A stretch of 6,696 nucleotides of DNA from Xanthobacteraceae bacterium (GCA_030043175.1 JASHYD010000372.1:1-6696); one strand, 5' to 3'; positions 1 through 5,789 are shown, numbered from the stretch's first letter. Numbers and translations are program-made. The notes: generated by a model not told the origin, from the sequence alone.

Positions 1-311
1 ATCAGATTTAAGGCTGCGTCAAACGCCGAGCGGCAGTTCCCGCGTGTCCATCTACGTGTCCGTATAAAAGCAACCGCAGATACGGGCATTTCTCGCAGTC
101 CGGTACCTGCCTGTTGTCAGGCCGGAACGAGACTGCGAACAGTCACCCGTTTTCTCTGTAGAATCGGCAAGCCGTAAGGACGGATGAGTGCCGCGACGGC
201 GAGCGCACTGTCAAGTCAATGCTTACGCCCGAGCATTCGCACATGGAAGCGGTTCGTACTTTCTGCTATTGTGTGCGAAGAAAAGCTCAAAAGCTCATAG
301 GGAGACGCGTC
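1..311. other. Upstream region without a supported gene
   Basis: I find no open frame here that looks like a protein. The frames that cross 188-616 are shadows of the peroxidase gene downstream. A small hairpin is visible: GCCTG at 109-113 and CAGGC at 118-122 around a TTGT loop, flanked by CCGG on both sides. The sequence TATAAA at 63-68 has no convincing -35 partner. The stretch presumably holds the promoter and leader of the peroxidase gene, but I cannot place the promoter. Confidence 0.4.
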
Positions 312-887
312 ATGTTCACGGACCGCAGGACTTTCCTTTCCATCGTGGCCGGCGTGCTGGCGACGCCGGCGCGCGCCCAAGCCCCGGCTATGAGCCGCAT
401 TACTGCCTTCGCGTTCCACTTCGCCGGCCTCAGGGGCGGCGACATCCAACTCGCCGAGCATGCCGGCAAGCCGATCCTGATCGTCAACACCGCCTCCCAG
501 TGCGGCTACACTCCGCAGTATGCCGGTTTGCAGGAATTGTGGACGCGTTATCGCGCCCGCGGTCTGCTGATCGTCGGCGTACCGTCCAACGATTTCGGCG
601 GGCAGGAGCCAGGTGACGCCGATGAGATCGCCGAAACTGCCGAGCACGAATATGGCGCCAGCTTCCCGATCACCGCCAAGGCCGTTGTCAACGGCACGGG
701 CGCCCATCCGTTTTACCGTTGGGCTTCAGCCCAGCGCCCGCTCGACCGGCCGCGCTGGAACTTCCACAAATATCTGATCGGCCGCGACGGCATGATCGCG
801 GCGAGCTTCTCCTCCGAGATCGAGCCCACCGATCCGCGCGTCGTGGCGGCGATCGAGAAGGAGCTTTCGCGGGTGGCGACGAACTAG
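312..887 (+). CDS. Tat-exported glutathione peroxidase family protein (single-Cys)
   Basis: Thiol peroxidase of the glutathione peroxidase family, expected to reduce hydrogen or organic peroxides with a thiol donor. The 191-residue product starts at ATG 312, chosen because AGGGAGA lies at 299-305 and the start places a twin-arginine signal (D-R-R-T-F-L, residues 4-9, then a hydrophobic run to about A24) at the N-terminus. It is therefore inferred to work in the periplasm. Family motifs are clear: N-T-A-S-Q-C-G-Y-T with catalytic Cys64, N-D-F-G-G-Q-E-P-G with Gln98, and W-N-F with Trp149-Asn150, which complete the usual catalytic tetrad. Cys64 is the only cysteine. The resolving Cys of thioredoxin-dependent members is absent (the segment reads E-T-A-E-H-E-Y-G), and the N-Q-F-G-G motif is preceded by P-S instead of P-C. 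The donor may be glutathione or another thiol. It stands alone, with a hairpin 43 nt after the stop. Confidence 0.93.
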   Translation: MFTDRRTFLSIVAGVLATPARAQAPAMSRITAFAFHFAGLRGGDIQLAEHAGKPILIVNTASQCGYTPQYAGLQELWTRYRARGLLIVGVPSNDFGGQEPGDADEIAETAEHEYGASFPITAKAVVNGTGAHPFYRWASAQRPLDRPRWNFHKYLIGRDGMIAASFSSEIEPTDPRVVAAIEKELSRVATN

Positions 888-930
888 AAGAAGGCCGGTG
901 ATCGAGGTTGATCGCTTGGTTTGCCCGGCT

Positions 931-963
931 CTCTATCCTCCCGGCGAGCGGAGGAGGATAGAG
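931..963. terminator. Perfect 11-bp hairpin downstream of the peroxidase gene
   Basis: CTCTATCCTCC at 931-941 is exactly complementary to GGAGGATAGAG at 953-963, with an 11-nt GC-rich loop. The position after the peroxidase stop (887) suggests transcription termination or mRNA 3'-end protection. No U-tract follows on either strand, so it is not a canonical intrinsic terminator. An operator or a structural repeat is the alternative. Confidence 0.5.
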
Positions 964-1188
964 GCGGCAGCGGCAATCGCGTTGCGCACGCGCTCTGTGG
1001 ATCGGCGGGTCAAGCCGCGCTGAGCGACCGTGCAGAGTTCGCAGGCCGATGCTTGCGAAGCGGTGACGGTGCGGTCATTGACGCCCGCGGATAAGCCGAC
1101 TTCCGCGACGGAATGCAGCGAACTGCCCGCAAGCCGCTAGCGCGCATCATCCCCGGCGCTCGCATGCCATCCTTAGGGTCGGGTACTA

Positions 1189-1455
1189 ATGTCCACATAC
1201 CGCAACGCGTTCCTGATTGGGCTCGCGATGATCGTCCTGACCGTCACCGGTTTCTGCATTCACGGAATGAACCGCAGCAGCCCCTTGAGCAATCAGACAC
1301 ACAACATGGCTCGGGCGTCGCCGGGAACGATAGAGGTTGGCTCCGTGGACGAGCAACCTTGTTGGCGCCCAGGCTTGACCAGAAATATCGGCATTGCCGA
1401 GTTAAGCTGCGATGTTTGGGAACGACAAATGGCCAGCGGCGGGACGCCCCAGTAA
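1189..1455 (+). CDS. Possible small membrane-anchored hypothetical protein
   Basis: An 88-residue frame that I do not recognise. It starts at ATG 1189 with a weak purine-rich stretch (AGGGTCGGG, 1175-1183) just upstream. Residues 7-24 form one hydrophobic segment (A-F-L-I-G-L-A-M-I-V-L-T-V-T-G-F) preceded by a short polar N-terminus with one arginine, as in an inner-membrane anchor or uncleaved signal. The rest is polar, with two cysteines (in E-Q-P-C-W and L-S-C-D-V-W). GC-rich third positions in the first half favour real coding. The frame is overlapped in other frames by a longer 1113-2024 open frame of low-complexity, arginine-rich composition that I consider spurious. No neighbour suggests a function, and it could be a chance ORF. 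Confidence 0.35.
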   Translation: MSTYRNAFLIGLAMIVLTVTGFCIHGMNRSSPLSNQTHNMARASPGTIEVGSVDEQPCWRPGLTRNIGIAELSCDVWERQMASGGTPQ

Positions 1456-1948
1456 ACATCGCCAAATCCCACGCCAAAAATCAATGCGTGAGTCCGCTTC
1501 GGTGCCGTGCGGGCCTCTGCACGGGCGGCTTCAGGCCGCGCCTAGGAGTTGCACCGCTGCGGGCTGTCTCCTCGCCGGTTTCCTCCGGGCCGGGCTGCCG
1601 AGCGCTCATCGAAGCGAGGTGGCTTGCGCATGCGGGACCGTGCCATCTGAGGCCCGCGGCGTGGTCTTTGAAACTTCGGACGCCTTCGTCGGGATGTGAA
1701 GTTTGGAAAACATTCTGGGAGAAATTGGAAAAACTTATACCGTGGTTTTTGTTTTGGAAACAATACGTTGGCAACTTGGCGCCGAATTACCTCGAAATAT
1801 CGACGCTTCCTGTCAAAAAAGTCATTTTGTGCGTTCGGGCCCCCGTATCAACCTTTATTGCCGCCGCCCGGGCGTTGCGGGTGCAATTCATTGCGCGTAT
1901 CAGCGCGCTCTGCCGCTCGGCAAGACGCCGCAGTGCTCCTCTGACGGC

Positions 1949-2024
1949 CATTATCGGAGACACCAGAGGCGTTGAATGCGTCGTTTCGGGCCGGTTTGGC
2001 AGTCAGCGTAGAGCAAATCGGTAG
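1949..2024 (+). pseudogene. Relic of a DUF3551 gene
   Basis: Positions 1949-1993 match 2602-2646 of the intact DUF3551 gene at 37 of 45 bases without a gap. In frame the relic reads I-I-G-D-T-R-G-V-E-C-V-V-S against I-I-G-D-T-R-A-V-D-C-V-F-T in the intact protein, so several changes are conservative. A further weak match (GCAGT near 1999 against the stretch around 2652) is possible with small gaps, and the frame ends at the TAG of 2022-2024. No signal peptide or start is visible upstream, and the second half with its two cysteines is missing. It is best read as the remains of a duplicated or older paralogue. Confidence 0.6.
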
Positions 2025-2090
2025 TACGGTCCCGCACCATACTTCGCGCATAACCTTCGATCGGCCGTCAGCAAGTCCCGCAAAAAGCCA

Positions 2091-2130
2091 AGTCCGCTCG
2101 TCGAGAGAGGAGTCCGCTCGTCGAGAGAGG
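2091..2130. repeat. Exact 20-bp tandem duplication
   Basis: The 20-base unit at 2091-2110 (beginning AGTCCGCTCG and ending GAGAGAGG) is repeated base for base at 2111-2130. The identity stops sharply at both edges. It lies in DNA without an intact gene, so it probably arose by replication slippage. The perfect identity suggests a recent event. Confidence 0.9.
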
Positions 2131-2301
2131 CGGCCCAGTTGGAAAGCTGGCTGCGGTCGGACGCAAGTTGCATCCAGCGAGGCAGCACAGCTTGCGCAGC
2201 ATCTCGCTTTCGCGCTGCCTTGTCTCAACCTGCAATTTCAGGTAAATCAGTAATAAAATAGATCGCGTTCCGATAGAACGAATCACTGCAGCATTATAAT
2301 C

Positions 2302-2339
2302 GATGCCCGGATTTGATCGGGCCGATTGTTGCGGGCATC
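2302..2339. repeat. 8-bp inverted repeat
   Basis: GATGCCCG at 2302-2309 pairs exactly with CGGGCATC at 2332-2339 across a 22-nt loop. No U-tract follows. It sits about 175 nt upstream of the DUF3551 start and could be a leader hairpin or a chance repeat. Confidence 0.35.
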
Positions 2340-2424
2340 CAGCATCCGGAACGCGCTTCGGACTGTGATCTCGCAGAGGCCGAAGGCGGCTCCCGAGGCC
2401 AGAGCAGCCACGACTCCTGAAGAC

Positions 2425-2436
2425 GAAACCGGTTTC
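2425..2436. promoter_or_regulatory. 12-bp palindrome, possible operator
   Basis: GAAACCGGTTTC is a perfect palindrome centred 83 nt upstream of the DUF3551 ATG. Further bases (GACG at 2422-2425 region and CGTC after 2437) extend the symmetry with a short bulge. The central CG with AAAC/GTTT flanks resembles operators of LacI-family repressors, but no regulator gene is in the window, so this is inference only. Confidence 0.3.
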
Positions 2437-2513
2437 CTCGTCAGATCGAATACTTCGCCGACAACAATAAGTCGGGTGGCCATATCTGCATGTTCACCAG
2501 GGAGGATAACAAC

Positions 2514-2822
2514 ATGAAAAAATCGATGGTCGCCGGATCGGCACTGCTTGCGGTCGTTGCCGCATCGGGGAAAGCCAACGCGTATGTCAATTATCCATGG
2601 TGCATCATTGGCGACACCAGAGCCGTTGACTGCGTCTTTACGAGCCGAGAGCAGTGTGCTGTGGATGGAAGGAATCGGGGTTTTGGTGGTCAATGCATCG
2701 AAAATCCCTTCTACAATCCCGCGCTACCTCCCGTCGTCACGGGGAGTCTACCTCGGAACGTGAGTGCGGTTCCCGGGGAAGAAGGCCCCAAGCAGCTCCG
2801 GCGCAAGTCACGCCGCCACTAA
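2514..2822 (+). CDS. DUF3551 family small secreted protein
   Basis: A 102-residue exported protein of unknown function from the DUF3551 family, which occurs in many copies in Bradyrhizobium and relatives. ATG 2514 was chosen because AGGGAGG lies at 2499-2505 with ideal spacing and because it opens directly on a Sec-type signal: M-K-K, a hydrophobic core (residues 5-18) and A-N-A at 21-23 as the likely cleavage site. The mature part begins Y-V-N-Y-P-W-C and has four cysteines (30, 40, 48, 61) spaced as in the family (C-x9-C-x7-C-x12-C), probably two disulfides formed in the periplasm. The typical C-x-x-N-P-like end of the domain is present (C-I-E-N-P-F-Y-N-P). After about residue 75 comes a basic tail (K-Q-L-R-R-K-S-R-R-H). 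A relic of a paralogue lies about 560 bp upstream. No role is known. Confidence 0.85.
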   Translation: MKKSMVAGSALLAVVAASGKANAYVNYPWCIIGDTRAVDCVFTSREQCAVDGRNRGFGGQCIENPFYNPALPPVVTGSLPRNVSAVPGEEGPKQLRRKSRRH

Positions 2823-2928
2823 CCGAGCAAGGCGGTCTCGCAGATCAGCTCGGCGTCTTCAGGCCGATCATTGACCGAGCCGCGGTCTCTTGCGCGCCGT
2901 GCCGTCCCGTTGCGACCTCCCAGCCGAT

Positions 2929-3063
2929 ATGTACCGGCGGAAGCAGGCTCGCCGTGCGATAAATACTGCCGCGTTCGGCATCGCAAAGGTCATGCTCGTC
3001 CTTCTTTGCTTGTTTTTTTGGGCGTACCGCGCTTCGTCTCTGGTCGGGCATCGAGCAGAATGA
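2929..3063 (+). CDS. Possible 44-residue small membrane protein
   Basis: A short frame from ATG 2929 to TGA 3061-3063. The product has a strongly basic N-terminus (M-Y-R-R-K-Q-A-R-R-A), then a membrane-spanning segment at about residues 16-31 (I-A-K-V-M-L-V-L-L-C-L-F-F-W-A-Y), and a short polar tail. This positive-inside then hydrophobic layout is typical of single-pass inner-membrane miniproteins. Against it, no good Shine-Dalgarno precedes 2929. An internal ATG at 2992 has AAAGG only three bases upstream. I do not recognise a family, and the opposite strand carries an overlapping open frame of no clear character. It could be a chance frame. Confidence 0.3.
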   Translation: MYRRKQARRAINTAAFGIAKVMLVLLCLFFWAYRASSLVGHRAE

Positions 3064-3381
3064 CCGGTTATTCACAAAAAATGCGACGGTCGCCTGAAGG
3101 CGACAGCGCAAAGCGGTCCGGCCGAGGGCCGCAAACCGCCAAAACCGTACCCGTCGGTGCGTTGAATGACCTGGCGATACTTCAGTTCACGTGTTGAGCC
3201 ATACCGATGGCACCGTGCGGCACATCCGCCCGCACCACGGCGACGCCGCCGAAACGCCCGGCGAGCCGTAGCAGCTTCGCTGATCTGCCGTCCCCGAGAG
3301 TTGGCAGAGCGCCTTAGCCGGCTCGTTGGCGTTCTCGTCGCGTGACGACGGCAATGACGGTGGTCTTGCTGCCGTCCTATC
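3064..3381. other. Intergenic stretch, no gene seen; possible coding remnant
   Basis: No convincing intact gene. On the minus strand, 3200-3370 gives a coding-like but interrupted reading (for example L-A-G-R-F-G-G-V-A-V-V-R-A-D-V-P-H-G-A, with a stop upstream in the same frame). That may be a gene remnant downstream of the hydrolase, but I cannot name a family. No strong terminator is seen after the hydrolase stop at 3382. Confidence 0.3.
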
Positions 3382-4080
3382 CTACAGGGCCACCGCCTTG
3401 CCCTTCTCCGGCACCACTACCGTGGTGGCATGTCCCTTCATCTCGGCGAGGAACTTGTCGGCATTGGGCTCGATGATCGGGAACGAGCCATAGTGGCACG
3501 GGATGACCTTGTCGAGTTTGAAGAAGCGCTTGACCGCGAGCGCGGCCGTGACCGGATTCATCGTGAAGCGGTCGCCGATCGGCACAATGGCGATTTTGGG
3601 CTGATGGATCTCGGCGATCAGCCCCATGTCGGAGAAGATGTCGGTGTCACCCATGTGGTAGACGGTGGGCTCGCCGGGCGCCTTGATGATGGCGCCGCAT
3701 GGATTGCCGAGATAGACGGGTACGCCGTTCGAAATATCTCCGGAGGAATGGTCGGCACGCACGAGCGTCACCGTGAAGGAGCCCTGATCGGTCGTTCCGC
3801 CGGTGTTCATCGGGTCGAATTTCTGCAGGCCCTTGCCGGCAAGCCACATGCACAGGTCGTAGTTGGTAATGACCGGCGCGCCAGTCGCGGCCGAGATATC
3901 GAGGGCGTCGCCCACATGGTCGGCGTGACCGTGGGTCAGCACGATGCGGGTCACCCCCCTGATCGCCGCCGCCTTGTCGGACACAAAGGCCGGATTGCCA
4001 GTGAAGAAGGGATCGATCAACACGGCCTGGCCGGCAAAATCGAGCCGGAAGGCGGAGTGGCCGTACCAGGTGATCTGCAT
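3382..4080 (-). CDS. UPF0173-type metal-dependent hydrolase (metallo-beta-lactamase fold)
   Basis: A 232-residue cytoplasmic hydrolase of the metallo-beta-lactamase superfamily, UPF0173 group; the substrate is unknown. The N-terminus ([11 protein letters not shown]) and I-D-P-F strand are typical. Metal ligands are visible: H50-x-H52-x-D54-H55 in T-H-G-H-A-D-H, H111 in R-A-D-H-S, D145 in H-M-G-D-T-D, and H196 in P-C-H-Y-G. All the ligands expected for a two-metal centre are therefore kept. Length and motif order fit a complete family member. The start is supported by GAGGAGG (complement of 4086-4092) at good spacing. The gene is transcribed away from the IscB element, whose omega RNA begins about 200 nt upstream of its start, so the insertion probably left its own promoter region at least partly intact. 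No operon partner is visible in the window. Confidence 0.93.
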   Translation of the reverse strand: MQITWYGHSAFRLDFAGQAVLIDPFFTGNPAFVSDKAAAIRGVTRIVLTHGHADHVGDALDISAATGAPVITNYDLCMWLAGKGLQKFDPMNTGGTTDQGSFTVTLVRADHSSGDISNGVPVYLGNPCGAIIKAPGEPTVYHMGDTDIFSDMGLIAEIHQPKIAIVPIGDRFTMNPVTAALAVKRFFKLDKVIPCHYGSFPIIEPNADKFLAEMKGHATTVVVPEKGKAVAL

Positions 4081-4281
4081 GGCATCCTCCTCGGGTGCGG
4101 GATGGTCGCTGGGGCGCGAAGATTACGCCACGCAACGCTAAGATCAATGTCCGCGCGACGGCCATTCCGGTCCAGGGGCTTGATCCGGAAAGCGATGCGG
4201 CATCCGCCCGACCCTGTCCCACAGAGGCAGATGTAAGATGGCAGAGGCCCGAAAGCTGATGTAACCCATCCAAAGTCCCTA
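4081..4281. promoter_or_regulatory. Upstream region of the hydrolase with inverted repeat
   Basis: This stretch between the hydrolase start and the omega RNA should hold the hydrolase promoter. TTCCGG at 4165-4170 pairs with CCGGAA at 4185-4190 across 14 nt, which could be an operator or a small dispersed repeat. The last 16 or so bases (about 4266-4281) lie immediately before the omega RNA scaffold and are the likely guide segment. No -35/-10 pair could be fixed. Confidence 0.35.
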
Positions 4282-4540
4282 AAGGCGGGGGCTTTGACGC
4301 CCTCGGCTTCGAGGCGTTAGTTACGAGGGTGAGTTTGGGACTACGGCCCCAAGCAACGTTGCGGCAGGCTCAAGACCTTGGGGCGCTTCCTCGACTCTGG
4401 GCTTTGGAAGGCAGTACAGCAGACAAGCCCGCGATAGGCACGAAACGGGTCTTGCTCAAGCGCCGGTCTGCGACATTCCCGATGGAGACGCACCGCAAGG
4501 TGCGCGTTACCAGGCCTTAGGGGCCTCTTCGGAGTAGAAG
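4282..4540 (+). ncRNA. omega RNA (HEARO RNA) of the IscB element
   Basis: Guide-bearing RNA that directs IscB to DNA; the guide sits at the 5' end, just before the scaffold. Recognised by its place directly upstream of iscB and by conserved sequence and folds. Visible stems: CCTCG/CGAGG (4301-4305 with 4310-4314) inside ACGCC/GGCGT; GCCCCAAG (4346-4353) with CTTGGGGC (4377-4384), a perfect 8 bp; CAAGCCCG (4424-4431) with CGGGTCTTG (4446-4454) with one bulged base; CGCACC-GCAA-GGTGCG (4489-4504), a GNRA-type tetraloop hairpin; AGGCC/GGCCT (4512-4526). All are intact, unlike the protein gene. The 3' end probably overlaps the iscB ribosome site (GGAG, 4531-4534). The exact ends are estimates. 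Confidence 0.8.
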
Positions 4541-5225
4541 TTGGCAGCCATTGTTTTAGATAAACGCAAGAAACCGCTGATGCCGTGGTCGGAAAAGCGG
4601 GCTGGTCTGCTTCTCACGCGCGGCCGGGCGGTTGTGCATCGTCGCTACCCGTTCACGATTCGCTTGAAGAACCGCATCGGGGGCGATGTTCAGCTTATCC
4701 GGGTCAAGATCGATCCCGGCACCAAGACCACGGGCGTCGCGATCATCACCGAGGAGGAGGAGCTCGTTCACCGGGGACGGCTGCTACGAGATCAGGGGAT
4801 ATATTTTGGAAAAGTTCGGCCGCGCCTGCGCCTGTTGCGAGGTTTGCAACGTTCCCCTCCAGATCGAGCACATGATCTCGCGGGCTTGGGGCGGATCGAA
4901 CCGGGTCAGCAATCTGGCCTGCGTTCCAGCACTGACAGGGGCGCAGGGCCAGTCGAGTTCCTTGCCGGCAAGCGCACCAAGCTTACGGTGCACGGTTGTC
5001 TGCGGGTATTGCATGCGCACCGAGTCCGTTCTCGGCACTAAGATCGGCGACATGGTTCGGGTCGAGGTGCCAAAAGGCAAGAAGGCCGCAATCCACGTCG
5101 GGCGAGTTGCGGTTTGTGCCAGCAGCTCTTTCCAAGTGGGCAATGCCGACGCAATCAACGTCAGGTATTGCAGACGTCTCCATCGCGCGGACGGCTATGG
5201 CTATGCTTGCCGGCCCGCGCTTCCT

Positions 5226-5245
5226 CCCCCGGTTGAAGCCGGGGG
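5226..5245. repeat. Right-end hairpin of the IscB element
   Basis: CCCCCGG (5226-5232) pairs with CCGGGGG (5239-5245) around TTGAAG. A CTTCCTCCCC-type sequence ending in a GC-rich hairpin is usual at the right end of IscB and IS200/IS605-type elements, where the transposase recognises it. The same bases are still read as the last codons of the iscB frame. Confidence 0.7.
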
Positions 5246-5261
5246 TCTTGAGCGCCGGAGC

Positions 5262-5283
5262 ACGGATGACATCTGTCATCCGT
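5262..5283. promoter_or_regulatory. 9-bp hairpin just upstream of ruvX
   Basis: ACGGATGAC (5262-5270) is exactly complementary to GTCATCCGT (5275-5283) with a 4-nt loop. It lies between the element's right end and the ruvX start (32 nt before ATG 5316). It could be an operator or leader hairpin of ruvX, or a flank of the insertion. A terminator is unlikely, since no U-tract follows. Confidence 0.45.
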
Positions 5284-5315
5284 CCTCTGCCGTCCTATCG
5301 CTGTGACGACCGCCC

Positions 5316-5789
5316 ATGCCTGCTCCCATCCTCGCGCTTGCCGACCTTCGACTGCCGGCGCGCGGCGCTCTGATCGGTCTCGACCTCGGCACCAAGACCA
5401 TCGGGGTGGCGACCAGCGACCCGGACCGCCGGCTTGCCACCGGTGTTGAGACGGTCCTGCGCACCAATTTTTCTGCCGATGCCAAGCGGCTCCTTGCACT
5501 GGCGGCGGAGCGCAAGGCGGTCGCGTTCGTGCTCGGTCTCCCTCTGAACATGGACGGCAGCGAGGGGCGTCGCGCGCAAGCGACCCGTTCCTTTGCGCGC
5601 AACCTCGCGAGGGTTACCGCACTGCCGATCGCGCTCTGGGACGAGCGGCTCTCCACCGCTGCGGTCGAACGCGAACTGATTGCCGCGGATGTGAGCCGCG
5701 ACAAGCGCAAGGCTGTGATCGACGAGCACGCCGCGATCTTCATCCTGCAGGGCGCGCTCGATCGACTGCGCAGCATCGCTAAATCGTAG
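5316..5789 (+). CDS. ruvX: Holliday junction resolvase-like protein RuvX (YqgF)
   Basis: RuvX/YqgF belongs to the RNase H-like fold. Bacterial members act in 5' processing of pre-16S rRNA and have been proposed as Holliday junction resolvases. The 157-residue product is of usual length plus a short N-terminal extension of about 15 residues. Motifs in order: I-G-L-D-L-G-T-K-T-I-G-V-A with catalytic Asp23, V-L-G-L-P-L-N-M-D-G (72-81), W-D-E-R-L-S-T with Glu110, and I-D-E-H-A-A-I-F-I-L-Q with Asp136. The active site is therefore complete. ATG 5316 has no clear Shine-Dalgarno. The gene lies 9 nt after the stop of the broken iscB frame, so the IscB element has probably replaced or pushed away its old upstream neighbour. 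It converges with the PLP-enzyme gene, 78 bp between stops. Confidence 0.95.
   Translation: MPAPILALADLRLPARGALIGLDLGTKTIGVATSDPDRRLATGVETVLRTNFSADAKRLLALAAERKAVAFVLGLPLNMDGSEGRRAQATRSFARNLARVTALPIALWDERLSTAAVERELIAADVSRDKRKAVIDEHAAIFILQGALDRLRSIAKS

Larger units (their letters stand above)
1456..2513. other. About 1 kb without an intact gene; decayed DNA
   Basis: Several open frames cross this stretch on both strands, but their products are arginine-, proline- and serine-rich without recognisable motifs, as expected for chance frames in GC-rich DNA. The composition is uneven: 1701-1830 falls to about 38% GC by hand count. It contains a DUF3551 gene relic (1949 onward), an exact 20-bp tandem duplication (2091-2130), CGTTC/GAACG arms at 2266-2280, an 8-bp inverted repeat (2302-2339) and a 12-bp palindrome (2425-2436). 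The picture fits a region that has gathered duplications and lost genes. The last 200 bases should contain the promoter of the DUF3551 gene. Confidence 0.5.
4270..5250 (+). mobile_element. Degenerate IscB (OMEGA/HEARO) insertion element
   Basis: The order omega RNA, iscB, GC-rich terminal hairpin is that of IscB-bearing elements of the IS200/IS605 type, which lack terminal inverted repeats and target duplications. No tnpA transposase is present, so this is a non-autonomous copy that needed a transposase in trans. The left boundary is inferred from where the conserved RNA scaffold begins (about 4282) and the right from the hairpin at 5226-5245. Neither end has been confirmed against an empty site. 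The nuclease gene is broken, so the element is old or inactive. It lies between the hydrolase and ruvX. Confidence 0.75.
4541..5306 (+). pseudogene. iscB: iscB RNA-guided nuclease, internally deleted and frameshifted
   Basis: IscB is the ancestor-like relative of Cas9 that nicks DNA with an HNH and a RuvC domain under omega RNA guidance. It begins at TTG 4541 (GGAG at 4531-4534). The PLMP domain is intact (D-K-R-K-K-P-L-M-P) and is followed by RuvC-I (I-D-P-G-T-K-T-T-G, Asp58). Near 4783 the frame changes and the arginine-rich bridge helix and RuvC-II are missing: the sequence jumps to the HNH domain (Y-E-I-R-G-Y-I-L-E-K-F, C-A-C-C, L-Q-I-E-H, N-R-V-S-N-L). One base is missing between 4928 and 4929. 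Restoring it gives C-V-P-C and P-V-E-F-L-A-G-K. A second deletion near 4990 removes RuvC-III. The C-terminal domain follows (I-G-D-M-V-R, P-K-G-K-K, H-V-G-R-V-A-V, H-R-A-D-G-Y-G-Y). The last frame runs through the right-end hairpin to TGA 5304-5306. Intact relatives are typically 400 or more residues. It cannot encode an active nuclease. Confidence 0.88.

Noticed and set aside
124..151. GGAAC and CGTT resembling an EcfG general-stress promoter
   Set aside because: The spacer is 19 nt, while the EcfG consensus needs 16-17.
1113..2024. 303-residue open frame on the plus strand
   Set aside because: The product is arginine- and proline-rich, without motifs, and has no ribosome site. It crosses an AT-rich island and only its last part matches DUF3551, so it is a chance frame ending in the relic.
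3430..4236. 268-residue open frame opposite the hydrolase
   Set aside because: It is the antisense shadow of a well-supported metallo-beta-lactamase-fold gene.
3369..5299. 13-bp exact repeat CTGCCGTCCTATC at 3369-3381 and 5287-5299, possibly an element scar
   Set aside because: One such match is expected fairly often by chance in a window of this size, and its positions do not coincide with the element ends.
4541..5306. A new compact IscB-like nuclease lacking the bridge helix
   Set aside because: The domains lie in different frames, one frameshift breaks the HNH zinc site, and RuvC-II and RuvC-III are missing, so decay explains it better.
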